DNA of 64,000 nt, from assembly GCA_963848355.1 (NCBI GenBank), contig CAWKDG010000012.1, positions 1,674,001 through 1,738,000 on the forward strand, read 5' to 3'. The notes below the pieces were generated by a model, which was given only the letters and a program-made list of their open reading frames with translations, ran no database searches and was not told the DNA's origin. This document shows positions 1 through 7,768 of the stretch, one piece after another. Made by a program: the position numbers and the translations under genes. The DNA is from CAWKDG01 sp963848355 (GTDB taxonomy: Bacteria > Actinomycetota > Acidimicrobiia > Acidimicrobiales > UBA8190). Position 1 is the first letter of the stretch. Each line of letters begins with the position of its first letter.

Positions 1-44
1 GGCGTACCGTCGGCTCCGGCCGCGTGACCAAGATCCTCAAGTAG
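1..44 (+). CDS. tuf: Elongation factor Tu, C-terminal end (partial)
   Basis: The first bases encode the last 13 residues of EF-Tu, RTVGSGRVTKILK, followed by TAG at 42-44; the rest lies upstream of the window. EF-Tu delivers aminoacyl-tRNA to the ribosome as a GTP complex. The ending matches the conserved EF-Tu barrel terminus (GRTVG-x-G-x-VTKI). tuf just before rpsJ is the usual str-to-S10 junction in bacteria, which supports the call despite the short fragment. Confidence 0.85.
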   Translation, partial: RTVGSGRVTKILK

Positions 45-83
45 GGGTCGGGCGGACGGACGAGGGAACGGGGCACGACGACG

Positions 84-410
84 GTGGCTGACGCAGCGAG
101 GCAGAAGATCCGGATCAGGTTGAAGGCCTACGACCACGAGATCCTGGATCAGTCGACGGAGAAGATCGTCCAGACGGTCCTGCGGACACAGGCCAAGGTC
201 CAGGGCCCCGTGCCCCTGCCCACCGAGAAGCACCGGTACACGGTGATCCGGTCCCCCCACAAGTACAAGGACAGCAGGGAGCACTTCGAGATGCGGGTGC
301 ACAAGCGCCTGGTGGACATCATCGAGCACACCCCGAAGACGGTGGATTCCCTGCAACGCCTCGACCTGCCCGCCGGGGTGGACATCGAGATCAAGATCCA
401 GAACGTCTGA
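84..410 (+). CDS. rpsJ: 30S ribosomal protein S10
   Basis: S10 (108 aa) sits in the 30S head and, as NusE, also joins the transcription antitermination complex. The family core is clear: IRIRLKAYDHEILDQS near the N-terminus, the loop GPVPLPTEKHRYTVIRSPH, and a C-terminal VDIEIKI strand. The start is GTG at 84, 39 nt after the tuf stop, with a purine-rich stretch (gagggaacgggg) upstream. Length is normal. Unlike most S10 operons, rplC does not follow at once: a 292-base gap separates them. Confidence 0.97.
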   Translation: MADAARQKIRIRLKAYDHEILDQSTEKIVQTVLRTQAKVQGPVPLPTEKHRYTVIRSPHKYKDSREHFEMRVHKRLVDIIEHTPKTVDSLQRLDLPAGVDIEIKIQNV

Positions 411-448
411 AACCCCCGGGGGCCCCTCCCCGGGGTTGGCGATCCCAC

Positions 449-477
449 TGGAAAGCCACCCACCCATGGTGTAACGT
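449..477 (+). promoter_or_regulatory. Candidate internal promoter before rplC
   Basis: TGGAAA at 449-454 (4 of 6 matches to TTGACA) and TAACGT at 472-477 (a TANNNT -10) are separated by 17 bases. Transcription would begin near 484, just before the first hairpin of the leader described next. Seen in sequence only; no expression evidence. Confidence 0.4.
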
Positions 478-484
478 CGCAGGT

Positions 485-702
485 CGGGCCGATTTCAGGC
501 CCTGAAAGCCGGATCGACGTCCCCGAGCGCCCACCCGCAGAGCGGTGGGGACCTTGGGGCACAACCTGACGAGCGCTCCACTCGGGTTCCCCGGGCGGAG
601 CGTTGGCATGCGAACCGGGCACTGTTTCTGGTGCCCACCATTCGGTGACCTGCGGCCCCCCGCGGCAGGTCCCCACCGAGGACGGAAGGACTTCACGCGA
701 CC
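485..702 (+). ncRNA. Candidate structured 5' leader upstream of rplC
   Basis: This non-coding stretch between rpsJ and rplC holds several perfect hairpins: 493-498 with 502-507, 530-535 with 544-549, 617-622 with 631-636 (gggcac/gtgccc) and 648-653 with 665-670. A 12-base long-range match, 543-554 with 667-678 (cggtggggacct), ends two bases before the purine-rich ribosome-binding site at 681-690. It shares bases with both the 530-549 and 648-670 hairpins, so the folds are mutually exclusive. That arrangement resembles an autoregulated ribosomal-protein leader. The regulatory role is inferred. Confidence 0.5.
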
Positions 703-1359
703 GTGGCGACCAAGGCGATCGTCGGCGAGAAGGTCGGCATGACCCAGGTCTGGGATGAGCAGCACCGTGCCGTACCGGTCACGGTGCTGCGGGTCGCGCC
801 CATGCGGGTGGTGCAGGTGAAGACCACCGAGCGCGAGGGCTACTCCGCCCTACAGGTGACCTGGGGCGTGCGGCGGCCGGGCACCTTGAACAAGCCCGAA
901 CAGGGACACTTCGCCACGGCCGGGGTCGAACCCGGCCGTCATCTCGTCGAACTGCGCATCGACGACGCCAGCGGTTTCGAGGTGGGCCAGCGGCTGACGG
1001 CCGACGTCCTGGCCGCCGGCGAGCGGGTCGACGCCATCGCCGTGTCCAAGGGCAAGGGCTTCGCCGGCGCCATGAAGAGGCACAACTTCAAGGGGCAGGG
1101 CGCCGCCCACGGCAACCACAAGAAGCACCGGTCGCCGGGGTCCATCGGGGCCTGTGCCACGCCGGCCCGTGTCTTCCGGGGCACCAAGATGGCCGGCCGG
1201 ATGGGGGGCCACCAGGTCACGTCGCTGAACCTCGAAGTGGTCCAGGCCGATCCCGACAAGGAGCTCATCCTGGTGAAGGGGGCCGTCCCCGGTCCCCGCG
1301 GCGGGATGGTCGTGCTGCGCGACACGGTCAAGGGCACGAACGGCCGGAGCCCGTCATGA
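703..1359 (+). CDS. rplC: 50S ribosomal protein L3
   Basis: L3 (218 aa) is an early-assembling 50S protein whose extended loop reaches the peptidyl-transferase centre. The N-terminus ATKAIVGEKVGMTQVW and the central GKGFAGAMKRHNFKGQGAAHG region are diagnostic. GTG at 703 lies 12 nt after the purine tract ggaagga at 684-690. The 3' end overlaps rplD by 4 nt (ATGA), so the two are probably translationally coupled. It is the first gene downstream of the structured gap and may be translated under its control. Confidence 0.97.
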   Translation: MATKAIVGEKVGMTQVWDEQHRAVPVTVLRVAPMRVVQVKTTEREGYSALQVTWGVRRPGTLNKPEQGHFATAGVEPGRHLVELRIDDASGFEVGQRLTADVLAAGERVDAIAVSKGKGFAGAMKRHNFKGQGAAHGNHKKHRSPGSIGACATPARVFRGTKMAGRMGGHQVTSLNLEVVQADPDKELILVKGAVPGPRGGMVVLRDTVKGTNGRSPS

Positions 1360-2267
1360 GCACCGTGAACGCACCGGCGCGGCCCCCCTCGGTCATGCGG
1401 CGGGAGCGCCCCGCGCCCGAGCGCCACACCGTCGACCGTCGACGCGTCGACGGAAGCGTCATCGACCAGGTGGTCCTCGCCCCCGAGATCTTCGGCATCG
1501 TCCCCAATACGGCGGTCCTGCACCAGGTGGTCACCGCGCAGCTGGCGTCGGCCCGGGCCGGAACCCAGTCCACCAAGACCCGGGCCGAGGTGGCCGGCGG
1601 TGGGGCGAAGCCGTTCCGGCAGAAGGGCACGGGCCGCGCCCGTCAGGGCTCGACCCGTTCGCCGCAATGGGTCGGCGGGGGGATCGCCCTCGGGCCCAAG
1701 CCCCGCTCGTACCGGCAGCGGACCCCCAAGAAGATGATCCGCCTGGCGCTCTACTCGGCTCTGTCGGACCGCGCCGCCGAGGGCAGGGTCGCCCTCGTCG
1801 ACGAATGGTCGTTCCCGGCCCCGAGCACGAAGGACGCCGTCGCCGCTCTGGCCGCTCTCGACCTCCAAGGCCGGGTGCTCGTGGTCCTCGGTCCCGAGGA
1901 CGGCATCGCCGACCGCTCCCTGGCCAACCTGCAGCGGGTGCAGACGCTCCAGGTGGGCGAACTCAACGCCTACGACATTCTCCGCAGCGACTGGGTGGTC
2001 TTCACCGACGCCACCGTGCCCGGTGAGACCGAGGCCGTCCCCGCGTCATCGGGCACCGCCGCCCGCCCGCCCCGCCGAGCGGCCGCCGCCAAGAAGGCGG
2101 CCGGAATCGCCGTTGCCGAGGAGGACGCGCCCGACGAGGCCACCGTGTCCACCGAGGACGCCGCGTCCAGCGAGGACGCCACGTCCACCGATGACGACGT
2201 CTCCGCCGAGCCCGTCGACGCCGTGTCGGCGGAGGCGCCGGCCGACGGCGAAGGGGGCGACCAGTGA
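1356..2267 (+). CDS. rplD: 50S ribosomal protein L4 with acidic C-terminal tail
   Basis: L4 lines the nascent-peptide tunnel and in some bacteria represses its own operon. The core spans about residues 25-222 and carries the tunnel-loop signature KPFRQKGTGRARQGSTRSPQ. At 303 aa it is about 80-100 aa longer than usual. An N-terminal stretch of about 25 aa and a tail from about residue 224 (Ala/Lys-rich, then Asp/Glu/Ser/Thr-rich, e.g. EEDAPDEATVSTEDAASSED) are additions. It overlaps rplC and rplW by 4 nt each. Similar tails occur on L22, S3 and L29 in this operon. Confidence 0.96.
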   Translation: MSTVNAPARPPSVMRRERPAPERHTVDRRRVDGSVIDQVVLAPEIFGIVPNTAVLHQVVTAQLASARAGTQSTKTRAEVAGGGAKPFRQKGTGRARQGSTRSPQWVGGGIALGPKPRSYRQRTPKKMIRLALYSALSDRAAEGRVALVDEWSFPAPSTKDAVAALAALDLQGRVLVVLGPEDGIADRSLANLQRVQTLQVGELNAYDILRSDWVVFTDATVPGETEAVPASSGTAARPPRRAAAAKKAAGIAVAEEDAPDEATVSTEDAASSEDATSTDDDVSAEPVDAVSAEAPADGEGGDQ

Positions 2268-2557
2268 GAGACGCCAGTCAGGTCCTGCTCAAGCCGGTGG
2301 TGTCGGAGAAGTCGTACCGGCTGATGGAGGACGGCGTGTACGTCTTCGTCGTCGCTCCCGATGCCACGCGGATCGAGGTCCGCCACGCCGTGGAACAGAC
2401 CTTCGGTGTGCGGGTGACGAACGTCAACACCCTCAACCGCAAGGGAAAGCTCCGTCGGAACCGGAGAACGAACACGGTCGGAAAGCGTCCCGACACCAAG
2501 CGGGCGGTCGTGACCCTCGTGAGCGGCGACCGCATCGACCTCTTCGAGAAGAACTGA
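2264..2557 (+). CDS. rplW: 50S ribosomal protein L23
   Basis: L23 (97 aa) sits at the exit of the peptide tunnel and is the docking site for trigger factor and SRP. VLLKPVVSEKSY near the N-terminus and VNTLNRKGKLRRNRR are typical. The GTG start at 2264 overlaps the rplD stop (GTGA). Length is normal and there is no acidic tail, in contrast to its ribosomal neighbours L4, L22 and L29. Confidence 0.96.
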   Translation: MRDASQVLLKPVVSEKSYRLMEDGVYVFVVAPDATRIEVRHAVEQTFGVRVTNVNTLNRKGKLRRNRRTNTVGKRPDTKRAVVTLVSGDRIDLFEKN

Positions 2558-2570
2558 GAGGACGCCACCG

Positions 2571-3407
2571 ATGCCGTTGCGCAAGCGCAAGCCCACCAGT
2601 GCCGGTCGCCGGTTCCAATCGGTCTCGGACTTCTCCGAGATCACCCGTTCGCGGCCCGAGAGATCGCTCGTCGTTCCCAAGCCCCGGACCGGCGGCCGCA
2701 ACAGCTACGGGCGCAAGACGGCCCGTCACCGCGGTGGGGGCCACAAGCAGCAGTACCGGATCATCGATTTCAAGCGGGACAAGGACGGCGTGCCGGCCAA
2801 GGTGGCGGCCATCGAGTACGACCCGAACCGCAATGCCCGGATCGCCCTGTTGCACTACTACGACGGCGAGAAGCGTTACATCCTGGCTCCGGCCTCGGTG
2901 GGCGTGGGCGACGTGCTGCAGAGCGGCCAGGGAGCCGACATCAGGCCGGGGAACGCCCTGCCTCTGCGCTACATCCCCGTCGGTTCGACCATCCACAACA
3001 TCGAGCTGCGTCCCGGTCAGGGCGGGAAGATGGCCCGGGGCGCCGGCATGAGCGCACAGCTGGTGGCCAAGGAGGGCCTCTTCGCCACCCTGCGCCTTCC
3101 CTCCACCGAGATGCGCCGGGTGCCGATCGACTGCCGGGGCACCCTGGGCGAGGTGGGCAACGCCGAGGCCGAGCTGATCTCGATCGGGAAGGCGGGCCGG
3201 AACCGGTGGAAGGGTGTGCGGCCGCAGACCCGGGGCGTGGCCATGAACCCCGTCGACCACCCTCTGGGCGGCGGCGAAGGGAAGTCGTCGGGTGGACGCC
3301 ACCCGGTGTCGCCGTGGGGAAAGCCCGAGGGCCGGACCCGGACCCGGCACAAGCCGTCAGACCAGATGATCGTGCGCCGCCGCCGTACCCGCGGTGCGCG
3401 TCGATGA
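2571..3407 (+). CDS. rplB: 50S ribosomal protein L2
   Basis: L2 (278 aa) is needed for subunit association and peptidyl-transferase activity. It shows KPTSAGRRFQ near the start, GRNSYGRKTARHRGGGHKQQ and the C-terminal signature MNPVDHPLGGGEGKSSGGRHP containing the conserved catalytic-site-proximal His. Length is normal. The ATG at 2571 follows gagaggacgcc. It ends 25 nt before the chosen rpsS start. Confidence 0.98.
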   Translation: MPLRKRKPTSAGRRFQSVSDFSEITRSRPERSLVVPKPRTGGRNSYGRKTARHRGGGHKQQYRIIDFKRDKDGVPAKVAAIEYDPNRNARIALLHYYDGEKRYILAPASVGVGDVLQSGQGADIRPGNALPLRYIPVGSTIHNIELRPGQGGKMARGAGMSAQLVAKEGLFATLRLPSTEMRRVPIDCRGTLGEVGNAEAELISIGKAGRNRWKGVRPQTRGVAMNPVDHPLGGGEGKSSGGRHPVSPWGKPEGRTRTRHKPSDQMIVRRRRTRGARR

Positions 3408-3432
3408 ATCGGATCCGAAGGGGCGACAGCTC

Positions 3433-3711
3433 ATGCCGCGTAGTTTGAAGAAGGGACCCTTTGTCGACGACCACCTCTTGAAGAAGGTGGACGCCCTCAA
3501 TGCCACGAGCGAGAAGCGCGTGATCAAGACCTGGTCACGCCGGTCGACGGTCATCCCCGACATGGTGGGGCACACCATCGCCGTCCATGACGGCCGCAAG
3601 CACGTGCCCGTGTACGTGACGGAGTCGATGGTGGGTCACAAGCTCGGCGAGTTCGCCCCGACGCGCACCTTCCGGTACCACGCCGGGCAGGAACGGCAGG
3701 CGAGGCGCTGA
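3433..3711 (+). CDS. rpsS: 30S ribosomal protein S19
   Basis: S19 (92 aa) forms part of the 30S head with S13. The product begins MPRSLKKGPFVDDHLLKKV, the canonical N-terminus, so ATG 3433 is chosen over the in-frame GTG at 3394, which would add 13 residues inside the rplB end. The purine stretch gaaggggcgac precedes it. The core ends with GHKLGEFAPTRTFRYHAG, typical of the family. Confidence 0.96.
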   Translation: MPRSLKKGPFVDDHLLKKVDALNATSEKRVIKTWSRRSTVIPDMVGHTIAVHDGRKHVPVYVTESMVGHKLGEFAPTRTFRYHAGQERQARR

Positions 3712-3712
3712 C

Positions 3713-4420
3713 ATGCCCGGGGTGAAGACCAACGAGGTGGCCGGGACACGTGCCGTTCTGCGCCACTTCCGCATGTCCGCCTACAAGGCGCGCCAGGTGC
3801 TCGACCTCGTGCGGGGCCAGGACGTCGACCGGGCAGCCGAGATCCTACGGGCCACTCCCCGCGAGGGGGCCCGCGTCGTGAGCAAGGTCCTCGCCTCGGC
3901 CGTGGCCAACGCCCGCAACAACGATCTTCTCGACCCCGAGGACCTGTACGTGTCGGCGTGCTATGCCGACGAGGGCACGACGATCAAGCGCTGGCGCCCA
4001 CGGGCCCGGGGCCGGGCCACGCGTATCCGCAAGCGGACATGCCACATCACGGTGATCGTGAGTCGCCTGCCCGACGACCGGCTCGAACGCCGCCGGGCGC
4101 GCCGGGCGGAGCAGACCACGGCCGGGCGTTCCCGCCGGGTGGCGGCCTCGCGGCGCAGCAGCGCGGCCGCCGACGACACCGGATCGACGAAGGCGTCCTC
4201 GACGAAGGACACGGCGCCGGTGGACGAACCGGTCGACGCCGACGTGGACGACGTCGACGCCGTGACCGACGCAGAGCTGACCACCGATGCCGAGGGCACC
4301 GGGGACGAGGACGCGTCGACGGCCTCCGACGAGGCGCCGGGCGATCAGGCGGAGTCGGACGAGGCGGCCGAGGCCGGGGACGACGAGGCCGCCGCGGCGG
4401 ACGCAGAGGAGAAGGACTGA
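3713..4420 (+). CDS. rplV: 50S ribosomal protein L22 with long basic-then-acidic tail
   Basis: L22 reaches from the tunnel exit into the tunnel, where its hairpin forms a constriction. The core (residues about 1-119) contains MSAYKARQVLDLVRGQ and the tip region KRWRPRARGRATRIRKRT. The protein is 235 aa, about twice the usual length. Residues 120-150 are Arg-rich; the remainder is dominated by Asp, Glu, Ala and Thr (e.g. DEPVDADVDDVDAVTDAE). The tail does not look like a frameshift, because the stop overlaps the rpsC start as TGATG and codon use stays consistent. Confidence 0.96.
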   Translation: MPGVKTNEVAGTRAVLRHFRMSAYKARQVLDLVRGQDVDRAAEILRATPREGARVVSKVLASAVANARNNDLLDPEDLYVSACYADEGTTIKRWRPRARGRATRIRKRTCHITVIVSRLPDDRLERRRARRAEQTTAGRSRRVAASRRSSAAADDTGSTKASSTKDTAPVDEPVDADVDDVDAVTDAELTTDAEGTGDEDASTASDEAPGDQAESDEAAEAGDDEAAAADAEEKD

Positions 4421-5397
4421 TGGGCCAGAAGGTCAACCCGTACGGGTTCCGCCTCGGGGTGACAACCGACTGGAAGTCGCGTTGGTTCGAGGAACGCAAC
4501 TACCAGGACTTCGTGGTCGAGGACTGGAAGATCCGTGACTACCTCACCAGCCAGCTCGAATCGGCGGCCGTGAGTCGGATCGAGATCGAGCGCACGCGCG
4601 ACCGCCTGCGCGTCGACATCCACACGGCGCGACCGGGCATCGTGATCGGACGGCGCGGATCCGAAGCGGATCGTCTCAAGAAGAAGCTCGAGGACATCAC
4701 CGGCCTGCGGAACCGGATCCAGCTGAACATCCAGGAGATCAAGCAGCCCGAGCTCGACGCCGCCCTGATCGCCCAGAGCATCGCCGACCAGCTGGCCCGG
4801 CGTGTCGCCTTCCGTCGCGCCATGAAGAGGGCCATGCAGACGGTGACCAAGGCGGGGGCCCTCGGCGTCCGGGTGCAGTGCTCGGGACGTCTCGGGGGCT
4901 CGGAGATGGCCCGCAAGGAGGGATACCGCGAAGGGCGCGTCCCTCTGCACACCCTGCGGGCCGACATCGACTACGGATTCCGCGAGGCCAAGACCACCTT
5001 CGGGCGGATCGGCGTGAAGGTGTGGATCTACAAGGGCGACATCCTGCCCTACAAGCTGTCGACCGAGGACAAGATCTCGCGTGAGGCGGCCATGGCCGCC
5101 GGCGAGACGTCGGGCCAGTCGGGTCCGCGCCGCCTCGTCACGGCCGGCGGCGGTCGTCGCCGGGCCGAGCTGGGCGAGCCCGGAAGCGCACCGGTCGACG
5201 AAGCCACCGGCTTGGCCACGACGACCGACGACGGTCCCGATGTCGACGGCGAGGCGACGACGGCGGCGCCGTTGCCGGGGACGACACCGGCCAAGCCCGA
5301 TGACCTCGAACGCCTGCTGGCCGAGGAAGAGGAGATCGAGCGCCGGACGCGCAACGAACACCACGAGACCCCGCACTTCCGCAAGGAGTCGGACTGA
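4420..5397 (+). CDS. rpsC: 30S ribosomal protein S3 with extended C-terminus
   Basis: S3 (325 aa) forms part of the mRNA entry site. The start is set by the canonical MGQKVNPYGFRLG; the reading frame is open further upstream but only as a shadow of rplV. A KH domain with GIVIGRRGSEADRLKKKLE and the C-terminal domain signature GRLGGSEMARKEGYREGRVP are present, and the core ends near residue 212. About 110 extra residues follow, acidic in part (DDLERLLAEEEEIERRTRNE). The start overlaps the rplV stop and the stop overlaps the rplP start (both TGATG). Confidence 0.96.
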   Translation: MGQKVNPYGFRLGVTTDWKSRWFEERNYQDFVVEDWKIRDYLTSQLESAAVSRIEIERTRDRLRVDIHTARPGIVIGRRGSEADRLKKKLEDITGLRNRIQLNIQEIKQPELDAALIAQSIADQLARRVAFRRAMKRAMQTVTKAGALGVRVQCSGRLGGSEMARKEGYREGRVPLHTLRADIDYGFREAKTTFGRIGVKVWIYKGDILPYKLSTEDKISREAAMAAGETSGQSGPRRLVTAGGGRRRAELGEPGSAPVDEATGLATTTDDGPDVDGEATTAAPLPGTTPAKPDDLERLLAEEEEIERRTRNEHHETPHFRKESD

Positions 5398-5834
5398 TGT
5401 TGATGCCCCGGAAGGTCAAGCACCGCAAACAGCAGCGGGGCCGTCTCGGTGGTGCGGCCAAGGGCGGCACCACGATCACCTTCGGCGACTTCGGGATCCA
5501 GGCGCTCGAGCCGGCATGGCTCACGCAGCGCCAGATCGAGGCTGCCCGTATCGCCATGACCCGGCACGTGAAGCGCGGTGGCAAGGTCTGGATCCGCGTC
5601 TTCCCCGACAAGCCGGTCACCCAGAAGCCGGCCGAGACACGGATGGGGTCGGGCAAGGGCAACCCCGAGCACTGGGTGGCCGTCGTGCGCCCGGGGCGGA
5701 TCCTCTTCGAGCTTGCCGGCGTGGACCGGGACCTGGCCAAGGCGGCCATGGAGCGCGCCATCCAGAAGCTGCCGTTCAAGGCCCGCTTCGTCGTCCGTCC
5801 CGGGACCCACGGGACGGCCGAGGTGGAGGTCTAG
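5397..5834 (+). CDS. rplP: 50S ribosomal protein L16
   Basis: L16 (145 aa) organises the A-site region of the 50S subunit. MLMPRKVKHRKQQRGRLGG and GSGKGNPEHWVAVVRPGRIL are family signatures. The ATG at 5397 overlaps the rpsC stop; a second Met two codons later would give MPRKVKH but is a less usual start. Length is normal. The stop TAG at 5832-5834 is followed 2 nt later by rpmC. Confidence 0.97.
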   Translation: MLMPRKVKHRKQQRGRLGGAAKGGTTITFGDFGIQALEPAWLTQRQIEAARIAMTRHVKRGGKVWIRVFPDKPVTQKPAETRMGSGKGNPEHWVAVVRPGRILFELAGVDRDLAKAAMERAIQKLPFKARFVVRPGTHGTAEVEV

Positions 5835-5836
5835 CC

Positions 5837-6244
5837 ATGCCCAGTGCCACCGAACTGCGCGAGCTCGAATACGAAGAGCTCGAGACCCGCTTGAACGAGT
5901 ACCGCCGCGAGATGCTGAACCTCCGGTTCCAGCTGGCCACCGGGCAGCTGGACAACTACTCGCGCCTCAACGAGACGCGGAAGAACGTGGCGCGGGTCCT
6001 GACGGTTCTGCGCGATCGCGAGATCGCTCTGGCCGAGGGGCGAGATGCGGGTCCGGTGATCCTCGAGCCCGTGATGCGTCCACCGCGGCGTCGGACGCCG
6101 ACCACCGGCGACGACGTCCCCGAGCTCGATGTCGACGACGACGAGATCGACGAGGTGGGCGTGGACGAGGAGCTCGAGGCGGACGTCGACGACACCGAGG
6201 ACGAAGCGCCGACCGATGTCGACGGCGACGAGGAGGACGAGTGA
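5837..6244 (+). CDS. rpmC: 50S ribosomal protein L29 with acidic tail
   Basis: L29 sits next to L23 at the tunnel exit. Residues 1-66 form the usual helical hairpin (LRELEYEELETRLNEYRREM then LRFQLATGQLDNYSRL). The protein is 135 aa, about double the normal 65-75. A linker (VMRPPRRRTPTTGDD) leads to a nearly pure Asp/Glu tail, for example DVDDDEIDEVGVDEELEADV. The tail stays in frame to a stop that overlaps the rpsQ start (TGATG), which argues against artefact. Confidence 0.95.
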   Translation: MPSATELRELEYEELETRLNEYRREMLNLRFQLATGQLDNYSRLNETRKNVARVLTVLRDREIALAEGRDAGPVILEPVMRPPRRRTPTTGDDVPELDVDDDEIDEVGVDEELEADVDDTEDEAPTDVDGDEEDE

Positions 6245-6519
6245 TGACCGAGCAGTCCACGCCGGCACCGCGCAACGGGCGCAAGGTGCGTGAGGGCCTC
6301 GTGGTCTCCGACAAGATGCAGTCGACCGTGGTGGTCGCTGTGGTCGAGCGCGTGCGACATGCCCGTTACGGGAAGACGGTCCAGCGGACCACCAGGCTCT
6401 ATGCCCACGACGAGGCGAACGACGCCAAATTGGGCGACCGGGTCCGCGTCATGGAGACGCGTCCGATGTCGAAGCTGAAGCGCTGGCGCGTGACCGACGT
6501 GCTCGAGCGTGCCCGATGA
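6244..6519 (+). CDS. rpsQ: 30S ribosomal protein S17
   Basis: S17 (91 aa) is a primary 16S rRNA binder with an OB fold. REGLVVSDKMQSTVVVAV and RVRHARYGKTVQRTTRLYAH match the family, and METRPMSKLKRWRVTDVLE the C-terminus. A 15-residue hydrophilic N-terminal extension precedes the domain, as in many actinobacteria. ATG 6244 overlaps the rpmC stop; the end overlaps rplN by 4 nt. Confidence 0.96.
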   Translation: MTEQSTPAPRNGRKVREGLVVSDKMQSTVVVAVVERVRHARYGKTVQRTTRLYAHDEANDAKLGDRVRVMETRPMSKLKRWRVTDVLERAR

Positions 6520-6884
6520 TCCAGCAGGAGTCCCGGCTCAAGGTGGCTGACAACTCCGGCGCCCGTGAGGTCCTGTGCATCAAGGTGCTCGGGGGCTCGC
6601 GCCGGCGCTACGCCGGGATCGGCGACGTCTTCGTCGCCACCGTGAAGGATGCCATTCCCGGCGCCGCCGTGAAGAAGGGGGAAGTCGTCCGGTGTGTCGT
6701 CGTCCGCACGGCGAAGGAACGGCGCCGGCCGGACGGCAGCTACATACGATTCGACGAGAACGCCGCCGTTCTGATCAACGAGCAGCAGCAACCGCGCGGG
6801 ACCCGCATCTTCGGTCCGGTGGGCCGCGAGCTGCGCGACAAGAGGTTCATGCGGATCGTCTCGCTTGCTCCGGAGGTGCTGTGA
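6516..6884 (+). CDS. rplN: 50S ribosomal protein L14
   Basis: L14 (122 aa) lies at the subunit interface and contacts L19. It starts MIQQESRLKVADNSGAREV, the canonical N-terminus, and has GGSRRRYAGIGDV and the closing GPVGRELRDKRFMRIVSLAP. Exact family length. It overlaps rpsQ (ATGA) and rplX (GTGATG). Confidence 0.98.
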   Translation: MIQQESRLKVADNSGAREVLCIKVLGGSRRRYAGIGDVFVATVKDAIPGAAVKKGEVVRCVVVRTAKERRRPDGSYIRFDENAAVLINEQQQPRGTRIFGPVGRELRDKRFMRIVSLAPEVL

Positions 6885-7189
6885 TGCGGATACGCAAGGG
6901 TGACACCGTTCAGGTCCTGAGCGGGAAGAACCGGGGCAAGCGTGGGCAGGTCATGGTCGCCCTCCCGCAGGTGGGAAAGGTCATCGTCGACGGGGCCAAC
7001 CTGTCGAAACGCCATACCAAGCAACGCGGTTCGACCATGCAGGGCGGGATCATCGACAAGGACATGCCGTTGCCGGTGTCGGCGGTCGCCATCGTCTGCC
7101 CGGTGGACGGTCCCACGCGCATCGGCATGCGGATCGACGAGACGGGTCGCAAGATCCGTGTCTGCCGCAAATGCGGGACGGAGTTGTGA
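6884..7189 (+). CDS. rplX: 50S ribosomal protein L24
   Basis: L24 (101 aa) starts 50S assembly and lies beside the tunnel exit. The KOW motif KGDTVQVLSGKNRGKRGQV is at the N-terminus, followed by VDGANLSKRHTKQRG. The ending VCRKCGTEL keeps a C-x-x-C pair, a partial zinc-ribbon remnant also seen in other bacterial L24 proteins. ATG 6884 overlaps the rplN stop; the stop overlaps rplE. Confidence 0.97.
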   Translation: MRIRKGDTVQVLSGKNRGKRGQVMVALPQVGKVIVDGANLSKRHTKQRGSTMQGGIIDKDMPLPVSAVAIVCPVDGPTRIGMRIDETGRKIRVCRKCGTEL

Positions 7190-7764
7190 TGACACCCGCC
7201 GCCACCCGTACCCGTCCTCGCCTGAAGGAGCGGTACGACACCACCACCCGGGGCGAGCTGCAGGCGCAACTGGGACTGGCCAACACCATGGAGGTCCCGC
7301 GTCTCGAGAAGATCGTCATCAACATGGGCGTGGGCAAGGCCACGCAACAGCCCTCGCTCATCGAAGGGGCCGTCAAGGACCTCGAGGTGATCAGCGGACA
7401 GAAGCCGGTGGTCACCCGGGCCCGGACCTCCATCGCCGCCTTCAAGCTCCGGGAAGGCATGCCCATCGGCGCCAAGGTGACCCTGCGCGGCGACCGGGCC
7501 TGGGAGTTCCTGGACCGGTTGATCGCGCTGGCCATCCCCCGGATCCGAGACTTTCGGGGCCTGTCGCCCCGGTCGTTCGACGGTCACGGCAACTACACGT
7601 TCGGGGTGACCGAACAGCTGATCTTCCCCGAGGTCGATTACGACCGCGTCGACACCACACGCGGCATGGACATCACCATTTGTACAACCGCTCGCAACGA
7701 CGACGAGGGCCGCGCCTTCCTCGTCGCATTCGGGTTCCCGTTCCGGCAGCAGGAGAGCATCTAA
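7189..7764 (+). CDS. rplE: 50S ribosomal protein L5
   Basis: L5 (191 aa) binds 5S rRNA and contacts the 30S head. MEVPRLEKIVINMGVGKA, GQKPVVTRARTSIAAFKLRE and RGLSPRSFDGHGNYTFGV are diagnostic. ATG 7189, overlapping the rplX stop as TGATG, is preferred to an in-frame upstream start at 7171, which lies inside rplX. Length is normal. Confidence 0.97.
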   Translation: MTPAATRTRPRLKERYDTTTRGELQAQLGLANTMEVPRLEKIVINMGVGKATQQPSLIEGAVKDLEVISGQKPVVTRARTSIAAFKLREGMPIGAKVTLRGDRAWEFLDRLIALAIPRIRDFRGLSPRSFDGHGNYTFGVTEQLIFPEVDYDRVDTTRGMDITICTTARNDDEGRAFLVAFGFPFRQQESI

Positions 7765-7768
7765 CACG

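Noticed and set aside
45..83. Terminator between tuf and rpsJ
   Set aside because: No stable hairpin was seen in the 39-base spacer.
149..765. Minus-strand open frames across rpsJ and the rpsJ-rplC gap
   Set aside because: Long antisense frames are common in high-GC DNA; these are Arg/Gly/Pro-rich with no domain and no ribosome-binding site.
3394..3432. Upstream GTG start for S19
   Set aside because: It lies inside rplB and adds 13 residues not found in the family; ATG 3433 gives the canonical N-terminus.
3958..4419. Long N-terminal extension of S3 within rplV
   Set aside because: It is the +1 shadow of rplV; the canonical S3 start MGQKVNPYG lies at 4420 with a TGATG overlap.
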